In this document: piece after piece, positions 56,190-64,000 of the stretch
Layout of the letters: each line of letters begins with the position of its first letter
How positions within the stretch are numbered: position 1 is the first letter of the stretch
Assembly: GCF_020509005.1 (NCBI RefSeq)
Contig: NC_063014.1
Coordinates: 5,146,001 to 5,210,000, forward strand
Length of the DNA stretch: 64,000 nt
Reading direction: 5' to 3'
From: Fulvia fulva
Lineage: Eukaryota > Ascomycota > Dothideomycetes > Mycosphaerellales > Mycosphaerellaceae
Notes under the pieces: generated by a model
What the model was told of the DNA's origin: nothing
What the model saw: only the letters and a program-made list of their open reading frames with translations
Databases searched by the model: none
Translations under genes and position numbers: made by a program

Positions 56190-59100
56190 TGTTATATATA
56201 AAGGGAAACCTAAATAGGTAAAAACCCTTCCCGCCCCCGACTTCTCCTTATCTAGATTAGCTTTCCCTCTAAACGTACGTAGTCTATATCACTACCCCGT
56301 TAGCCCCCGCTCCTAGCTAGTCTCGTTACGCTACGCCGTATCCTCTCTTCCTATACTACTCCTACTAGGCGGTACTGTTCTAGCTAGCCCTTCTCTAGTA
56401 TCTAGTTCGTAATGCGCCGTAGGTCCTTAACGTTGTTAAGAAGTGCCCTAATCGTCCGGTTCCTCGCCTTTACTATCTACTCCCCTCTTCCTAGCGACTA
56501 CCTCGGGTAGACGAGGAGTACGTACCGTATATTCTAGGAGTAATAGCCGTAGGGGCAGCTAGTATTCGTGTATTCTAGAACCTTTCTCTATAATAGGTAC
56601 CCCCTAGAGGCCGATATATTCGCTTTGTAGTTAGGTTACTATACTACTCTATACCCTCGTAAGGCGGTAGTAGATAAGCTTCGGGGGGTACTTAACCGCG
56701 GATTTCGTAGCTAACTATTCCTTAGGTTATCCCGCTAGCTAAGGGCGTCTACTATACCCTATAACCTAGTTGTTCTACCTTTCCTTCTATAGTTACTCTA
56801 TAAAGAATTTCTTACCCTCCTATTATATTACTAGCTATTCGTCCCTTACCCGGTAGTTCGGCTCGTTTCCGGGTCGAATGCCCTTATACGCTAGTACTAA
56901 TTCGCGGGCCCTTACGACTATACTAGCGATGACCTTCTATACTAGGTACTATGCCGACTTACCTAAGTAGGAGGTCCGTAGTCCCTAGATATATAGGTCG
57001 ATTGGCGGTATAGCGGTCTCGTACTTAAGTATCCTTATTAGTATCGACTTATATACCCCGGTAACCTTCCTTAGGCATTAGTTTTAGATCTTCGCTAACG
57101 GCGCGACGAGTCCCTTTAATAGGTAGGCCCTCTCGCCTAAGGACTATACTTAGCTACTATAGGTAAGGACTGGCCGTATAATAGCCGTATATAGAAGTCG
57201 TAACTACCGAAAGTCCGCCCCCTATATAGACGTAGTATACCTCTAGTATAATACTATATTCTATTTAGCTTTCCGTAATATTACCTATACGTACTTCCTC
57301 TACCGTAGCGCCGGGTCTACCTATAGTCCGAGGACCCTAAGCTAATTTACCGGGTTAGTTATATATCCCTATATCTAGATAGAAGCTTATATATTATAGA
57401 ACTATAGCTAGCGCGTAAAGTGTATTAGATTGTACTTTTCTAGGGTAAACCGAGCCCTATACCTCCTAGCCTAGTCCTCGTAGATCTTGTGCTTCTCTTC
57501 TAGTAGCCTATAGTTCTCCTTAGTCGAGGAAGACTACGCTAGGATATTCGTGTCGTCTACGAAGCCGCTCGTAGCGGTGTTCTAGGATTCTAGGGCTAGG
57601 AGTAGCGTCGCTATAAAGAAGAGAAATAGGATAGGTACTAGCGTTAAGCCTTACGGGATTCTAGTATAGACTACTTAAAATAGGCTTTTATACTAACCGA
57701 CTAGGATCGACGTGCTACGGTTTTAGAGGTAGGACCGTACGAAGTTAATAAGCTACTTAGGGAGTCCTTTCGACCTTAGGATATAGAGTAGCCGCGGGTA
57801 TAACACGTAGTCGAAGGCTCCCGATATGTCTAGACTAAGTAAGGATACTACCTTATCCCTATTCCTATACTAGATAGCCTTTACCTAAGAGGTAAGAAGT
57901 TCTATCGCGGATAGCGTCGACCGCTATAGGCGCGTACCTATCTAGGTGTCCGGGAGTAGGGAGTACTCCTCTACCGCCTCGGAGAGTCTCGTTATAACTA
58001 GCTTCTTAAGCGCCTTCCTAAGAGTATTAAGGAGCGTAATTAGGCGGTACGACTTTACCTACGTATAGTCTTCCTTCTACGGCTTACGTAGGACTACTAT
58101 CGTCGATTATTTAAATGCCGTTAGGTAGTATCCGGTCTATAGGTAGGCGTTAAAGATCGCTACGACTACTAGGGCTAGTTAATCTCGATACTTCTTTAGT
58201 AGTTCGTTTAGGATCCTATCCGGCCCCGGGGCTTTCTTCGCCGGTAACTTCCTAAGTATAGCGGTAACATCTCCCTCGGACATATATTCTATTAGACCGC
58301 TATACTAGGGGCTAGGGGAGTAGAGCTGTTTATGTCGCTTAGATTAGCCTCGACTAGGGGCGGGAAGAACTTACTAGCTAGTAGACGCGCCTTAGCCTCG
58401 GGGTCGCTAATCGGGCTACTAGGCGATTATAGCGCTAGGATAGAGAAGGAGGGGCCCTATATAGGGTCCTATCGGGCCTATTTCGCTAGCTTCTATATCC
58501 TCGCTAGCTTGTCGGCGATTTCTTCTACTATAGCTCTCTAGCCGACTACTTTCTCCCTCCGTATCGTAGCTTTCTTCTATTAGTATACCTCCCTATATAC
58601 GTTCTAGGCCTCCTCGCTATAGCTACTCGTCTATACCCGGCGGGCTCTCCTTACTTCTCTTACTATCGTAGTACACTTCGGCGTCTAGTATAGTTTAGAC
58701 TATATCGTTAGTTAGGTAAGTAGAACGTAGAGTAAGGTCGCTTTTTCTATTTCGTCTATTAACCCTTAGACTGCCTCGTCTATCTCGTCTTTACTATTAC
58801 ATTACTACTACGCGATCTAGACTAGCCTCTCGGAGTCGTCGAGGTATGCCTAGATATTGGCCTAGAGGGCCTTTCCCTAGTTTAGCTTAGGGGTTCTCGC
58901 TAGTATATATTATATCTATATCGTAATAGAGGTCCTAACTAGTATATAGTCTAACGACGCCTCGAGTTCATGTTCGATCCTATAGTAGGTTACTATATAG
59001 TAGTAGCTATCCGAGATCTAGGAGAGGTCGATCGTGCCTTAGAGTCCCCCTCTCTTCTAGGTGCCTAGGTCCTTCGGGGTATTAAGAGCAATTACGTTGC

Positions 59101-59640
59101 TCGCTATTAAGTCGATTACTTCGTCGGCTATAGGGTACGGCTATATAAGGCTTTCCTAGGAAGAGTAGTATATATTAAAGTCTCCTACTACGATGTAGTA
59201 GCCTTGTCTCTTAAGCGTACTATCTAGGTGTCTATAGACCCTAAGGTCGCGGCTAGACCTCGAGGCTAGCGGTTATATATATATATTGTATATCTAATTA
59301 CTACCTACGTAGAGGGAGGTGATATCTCCCCCGCCTTCTTCGTCTACGTAGTATACTACCTCCTATTTAGATTCTAGTATGTCCTTACTAATATAGAAGT
59401 ACGTACGGGGTCTGCCGTCGCCTCGTAGGTATATCGTATAGCCTAGTAACTTATAGGTCGTTGGTCTCTTATAGTACGGGTTAATCTATAGCTCCTAGAT
59501 TACTAGGACGTAGTAGATGTACGGGTCCGCCTCGTATAGGAAATAGTTCTAGACTATATCCTTACTATAGTTAACGTTATACTAGATAATACTAAGCGTA
59601 TCGAGGCTAGTTATCGTTATCGATAATCATTTCCTCTATA
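56190..59640 (-). pseudogene. LINE 2 ORF2: endonuclease-RT, RIP-inactivated
   Basis: Reverse strand. Endonuclease near 59,030-59,620; RT near 57,230-58,250, including SLLSLDISGAFDY and FVDDTNILA; C-terminal zinc motif near 56,530. All blocks match LINE 1 at the same spacing. Many stops at former Gln and Trp codons. Confidence 0.82.
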
Positions 59641-59689
59641 TCGTCCTATGTCCTACTACCTTATACGTCCTAGTCTACGCCTATCGGCT

Positions 59690-60750
59690 ATATACTAAAG
59701 GGGAGCCGGGCCTAGTTAGATTCCCTCGCCGTAGCTAGTAGAGCACGTGGCCTCCCGTACGCCCTAGGTTACGTATCCTTTATATTATTCTCGGCCCTAG
59801 GGCGCTTATATCCGACCGCCGCTAGCTAGTTCCGGTATAGGCTAGCCTTACGGTCGCCGTAGAATCTTAGGGCGACGGTTCTATTTATAATTGCCTTGTT
59901 TTTACTAGTTTCCGCTATAGGCATTCCGCGCTATACGATAGGTAGTGCCCCGGATAGTTCGCGTACCGCCTCGTAGCTAATATATAGTCCCTAGATATAT
60001 AGTCTCCTATATAGTTCGAGTAGGCCTACTTGTTTATACACGTATAGGTTTGGTGTCTATACTGTTAGCATTTGAAGTATTAGAGGACACGGAAGGATAA
60101 GGAGTGCTTTTCTACTATCTTAAGGCTATATTGCTAGATTAGGCCTTGTTCTATTACTAGATCCGCCGCTTTTACGTCTTATAGCTATACGATTAGCGCC
60201 GAGGCCTTCTTACCTTCTGGCCATTTCCTATAGAGCCAAGTCGCCTTCTAGATTAGAGAGTTAAGAGTGACCGGGTTGTCCTCTTAGAGAGTACGTAGGT
60301 GACCTTAGTTAGTTAGGTCGAACTCTTTAGGAAAATCGTAGACTAGGATCGTAAATTACTTCGTTAAGACCTTCGTTAATGCCGTAACCTTAGATACCTA
60401 CTATAGCTATACCTCTAGGTGCCTCCTAGTAGTAGTAGAGCTAGTATAGATCTATAGAGTACCGTTAGACTATTAGTTCACTACGACTACCCCTAGTTAA
60501 TTAATTTGCTAGGCGAGCTCCTTATTCGATAGCTTCGCTACTTCGGCCTAGTCTTCCTTTACTATAATACGGATTGTAAATATATCGTACGTTAGGCGGG
60601 GCCCTAGTATCGAAGCCGCGACTAATACCTAGCTATAGGGGTGCTAACTCCGGGTGGCCTTATTAATCGCCTAAGACGTCGTCCTTATTTCTTATTACCC
60701 TCGGTAATACGATAGTATAAGGGCCGTACGTAGCTAAGTGATCATCACCT
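59690..60750 (-). pseudogene. LINE 2 ORF1: zinc-knuckle protein, degenerate
   Basis: Reverse-strand region collinear with LINE 1 ORF1, including the knuckle FKC with a following His near 60,050-60,080. The first Cys codon has become Tyr in this copy. No intact frame. Confidence 0.6.
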
Positions 60751-61068
60751 ATAGAGACCGGTATAGGAGCTAATTGTTAGTCTCTATACTTTTTACGTCC
60801 TCTATAAGTTGCTACTAGTTGTCTTAGGGGAGCTTTGCTTATAGAGCCGTAGGCGCCGGTAGTGCCGTAGCCTAGGCTACTATTACCTAGGAGTTACCTA
60901 ATATAGCTAGGCACCTCCGCGGCGTTTAGGGCTATAGAGCTAAAGAAATAGGGTGAAGAGAACTTTAAGCTATCTAACTTAAATAAGGTAGAACTCCCTT
61001 AATTCTAGGGGCAGTAGCCTGCTTTATAGATCGTTAGAATAGCCTTAATAAGGGCTTTCGAATGTGTC

Positions 61069-61454
61069 GTGTTTACCTATAGCGCCGACGCGTAATAATA
61101 GGAATAGATCGCGTCGCGTATCTACGCTTTATCTATAAAATACCGGCCTTAAGAAATAAAGTAAGCTTTAGTTTTTCTACGATTCGGAAAATCGTAGGCG
61201 TACTATATATTACGATATCTCTACTCTTATACTTCGAATTAATAAATTCTAGATATATCGACCTTACGCGTACCCGCTATACTTACTATATATAGGATAT
61301 ATAGCTCATTCTACTCGCCTTACTACGACGAATCTACCGATACGCTTTTTAATATTATATAACTACTATCTACGGCGCGTCTACCTAGAATCTTTCGTAA
61401 AAGGCGTCTCTAAGAGTGCGATCTACCGAGCGTACGATATATACCCTATAAATA
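61069..61454. other. Unassigned RIPed sequence between LINE 2 and LINE 3
   Basis: 386 bp, A+T-rich, with CTATAAAATA near 61,133 and AATAAAGTAAG near 61,155, which look like a TATA box and a polyadenylation region. It could be the rest of the LTR begun at 55,852. A short inverted repeat CTACGATT / AATCGTAG lies at about 61,178-61,197. No coding sequence. Confidence 0.35.
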
Positions 61455-64000
61455 TAGATAGATAGATAGATAGATATTTCATTAAGCCGTTATAGTGCCC
61501 TTTGGCCTATATAGCTATACTATCTTGTTTTCGTATATATAGAGGGGAAACCGTGTTAGTAAAAACCCCTCCTCCTTCCCGCCTGTCTTTTCCTCCTAGT
61601 TGTTGTCTTAATTTTCCCTTATTAGGGGTACGCTAGTGTTATAGGCCTGCCCTAATAACTACCCTATCTACCACCCCCTAGCTTCCGCCTCTTGTCTATC
61701 CACTCCTCCGTCTCGCTAGCGAGGCTAAACTACTAGAGGTATCCCTACTATAGTATCTACCGAGAGATTCGGCGAATATTGCCTTTGTCCCTAATGATTA
61801 ACTTATAGTCTCTCCTTCCCGCTTAGTGCCTCTAATTTCCCCTGCCTCTCGCCTACTACGGGCATCGTAGTAGTATATGTTCTAGGTTTTACGATAGGTA
61901 GCTACACTATTAGGCTGGGCTATAGATGTCTAGTACGCGTCTTCTAAACAGGTAGGCCCTTAACCTAATATGTTCGGACCTGATTTAGATCGCTATGCTT
62001 ACCTCGGCCCTTGTCAGGTCCCTATATAGCTAGTAATTGTGTCTCTAGAAGGCTCGGAGCGCTATCGGGCCTGTTGTCTTAGGGGGCTTCCTTTTCTAGT
62101 CCTGCTCCTATAGGTAGCTCGCTATCTATTCCGCTAGGCTTTAGGTCTTAGCCTTACTCCCGCCGGCCTAGCGAGTCCTACGCTCCTCCTCTTTTCGTGC
62201 TAGCTATTCGGTGCTTGTCTATATAGCCGTAAAGGTAGTAAGGTCATCCTCTTTTTGGCTTGTCCTATGTCCGGCCCCTCTCCGGTAGTAGCTTTCTATC
62301 TTATTCTTTGCCTCCTAGATCGTAGTTTGTACTAGGTAACCTGTCGTCCTTACCGCGTATTAAATTCTTATTCCCCGGATGTACTAGCCGATTAGTAGTG
62401 TTCCTGTCTCTATTTCTACCGTGCTTATTAACGTTGTCTTATATACGCCTAGTACCCTACGTAGGTTGCCTACCTATATCCTATTTAGGGGTTACTCTAT
62501 CCGTTTCGGGATCGGCTTGCCTACGCCTCCTATTCCCTAAATCTATGCCCCGTATAGTATAGCTAGTCTAACGATCGCCTTATATATTACTCTTGCCTTG
62601 TCGAATGTTGCTCCCTATATAGATGCCGTAACTCTCTTTATCGAGGCTTCGTTGACTTGTACTCGACTCTAGGCTTTCTTAACCTATACATTCTAGCTTA
62701 GCTTCGGGTCGAGCTAGATCCCTAGTACTCGTAGCTCCGCTAATAGCTTTGTCTCGTAGCCTTAGATTCTTACCGCCGCCTTTATATTATAGTGTATTCT
62801 CGCTTTACTAAAGTATATAAGTTAGTACTTTTCAGGGGCGAACTAGGCACTATACTTCTTTACCTACTCCTCGCATTTCTTGTGCCTATCTTCAAGGAGG
62901 CGACAGTTCTCTTCTATCGAGTCTAACTAGGCTAGGATGTTTGTGTCGTCTACGAACCCCGATACTAAGGTTTACGGAGAGGTGAGTAGGGGGATTAGAT
63001 CAGACATAAATATTAGAAACAGGATAGGGGAGAGAGTAGATCCCTAAGGTATTCTAGTCTCTACCTTTACCGGGTCGGACGTATACCTTCCTAGGACTAG
63101 GTATGTCGTCCGTTCCTAGAGAAAGGAGTAGACGAACGTCGTTACCTACTAGGGGATGCCTTTCTGCTATAGGATATGTATTAGCCTTTAGTATAAGACG
63201 TTATTGAAGGCTCCTACGATGTCGAGGGATAGTAAGGACGCCGCTCGGTTCCTACCGTAGTACTAGAGGGTCTGAATTTGCTCCGTAATTAGCTCTATTA
63301 CTATTAGTGTCGATCGCTAGCTTCTTCCCCCTATCTATATTACTAGGAGTACGTAGTTATCCTCGGCTAGCTACGTAAGTCTCTAGGCTACTATCTTTTC
63401 TAGGACCTTCCCTATCGTGTTTAGAAGTGCGATTAGTCTATACGACTTAGGCTAAGTATAGTCCTCCTTCTATAGCTTACGTAGCACTACTGTTATAGAC
63501 TCTCTATACGGCTTCGGGTGATACCCTAGCCGTAGGCACGCGGTAAATAGGTTTGCTAGGCTCGGCGCGATCTCTTCTCTATACTCTTTTAGTAGTATAT
63601 TTAGTATCCTATCTAGGCCTAGGGCTTTCCGTCCTTTTAGCTTACTTATAACTCCTATTACTATGTTAGAGCTAACCGCCTAATCTATATCTAGGGGTTC
63701 CGGGTATATACTCGGGTCGATATCCGTAAGGTCTACCTCTACTTACGTCGAAAAGAAATGGTCGGCTAATACTTTTGCCTTGCCCCGGGGCGTAGCCTAG
63801 GCAATCCCTTCGCGGTCTACAATTAGGGAGAAGTAAGGGGTTTGCTACTCTTTAGGTAGTCGTGCCTATTTAGTAAGTCTCTACTTCTGTTCCGGGTTTT
63901 CTATAACGAGCCCGATCGTCGCTCTCTAGTCCTATAGCTTATCGCGTCTTATCTATACCTTCTTCTCTTATGTCGCGCGACAGTATTGCTCCTACGTCTC
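61455..64000 (-). mobile_element. LINE 3: RIPed relative of LINE X, cut by the window edge
   Basis: It begins with the (TAGA)n tract 61,455-61,477 and a 3' region resembling LINE X (AGTGCCCTTTGGCCTAT against AGTGCCCTATGGCCTAT). The reverse strand encodes RT: SKLKGRKALGLDRI, SLLSLDIVGAFNNV, RIPQGSTLSPILFLIFMSDL and FVDD at 62945-62956. The linker before RT reaches the window end, so the endonuclease and 5' end lie outside. Stops of RIP type. Confidence 0.87.

Larger units (their letters stand above)
56179..61068 (-). mobile_element. LINE 2: RIPed LINE closely related to LINE 1
   Basis: Collinear with LINE 1 from ATCTATTGTTATATA (LINE 1 position about 11,960) to CGAATGTGTC (about 16,840). It lacks about 60 bp of 3' end including the microsatellite, and about 35 bp of 5' end. 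No clear target duplication was seen. Endonuclease, RT with FVDD at 57552-57563 and the C-terminal zinc motif are recognisable, as are ORF1 knuckles near 60,050-60,080. It carries more TpA at shared sites than LINE 1. Confidence 0.88.

Noticed and set aside
1..64000. CRISPR array, prophage or bacterial operon structure
   Set aside because: No spaced identical repeats with unique spacers; the RIP signature, LTR retrotransposons with chromodomains and LINEs are fungal.

Overview
The window is about 64 kb of retrotransposon-only chromatin from a filamentous ascomycete (Pezizomycotina; class not determinable from this sequence). Most of it carries the mark of repeat-induced point mutation (RIP). 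CpA and its complement TpG are largely replaced by TpA while CpG, CpC and CpT survive, so former CAG, CAA and TGG codons read as TAG, TAA and TAG. I see no host single-copy gene, tRNA gene, rRNA or CRISPR array. Element names below (gypsy A-E, copia 1, copia 2, copia C, LINE 1, 2, 3 and X) are working labels for this window only.

Layout. 1-2877: 3' part of gypsy A (RNase H, integrase, chromodomain, start of LTR). 2878-3848: a 5'-truncated LINE fragment. 3849-9657: RIPed copia 1 with 235-bp LTRs, holding an un-RIPed 184-bp solo LTR (6659-6842). From 9658 to about 49,020 lies one 5'-truncated gypsy D, split into segments by nested insertions. These are a 520-bp solo LTR (9823-10342, duplication CATTA), LINE 1 (11898-16876, 14-bp duplication), gypsy B (17757-30494, duplication GTTAA), gypsy C (30574-37789, duplication TACTA) and copia 2 (38908-48772, duplication CTTCG). 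Gypsy B itself contains the intact copia C (23921-30362, duplication TAGTG) in its 5' LTR. Copia 2 contains LINE X (39583-43813, 14-bp duplication). About 49,300-55,850: gypsy E. 55,852-61,454: a probable gypsy E LTR and flank, split by LINE 2. 61,455-64,000: LINE 3, running off the edge. Joining the sequence across the duplications restores the gypsy D reading frame at the junctions I checked, which supports the reconstruction.

Three insertions are young and essentially untouched by RIP. Copia C has identical 207-bp LTRs and an uninterrupted 1717-codon gag-pol frame. LINE X has an open reverse transcriptase frame of nearly 1,000 codons. The 520-bp solo LTR is the unmutated counterpart of the gypsy B LTRs.

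The points most worth following are these. LINE X is a chimera in which an endonuclease-truncated LINE is fused at its 5' end to about 1.07 kb of unrelated, un-RIPed sequence inside one target-site duplication, resembling the composite MINE/WEIRD arrangement described in Magnaporthe. The two RIP-killed copia copies share the same partial RIP pattern although one has its own perfect target-site duplication. Both copia families have a primer-binding site complementary to the anticodon arm of initiator tRNA-Met, the half-tRNA priming mode. A tRNA-like A-box/B-box segment sits in the 3' untranslated region of the intact copia.
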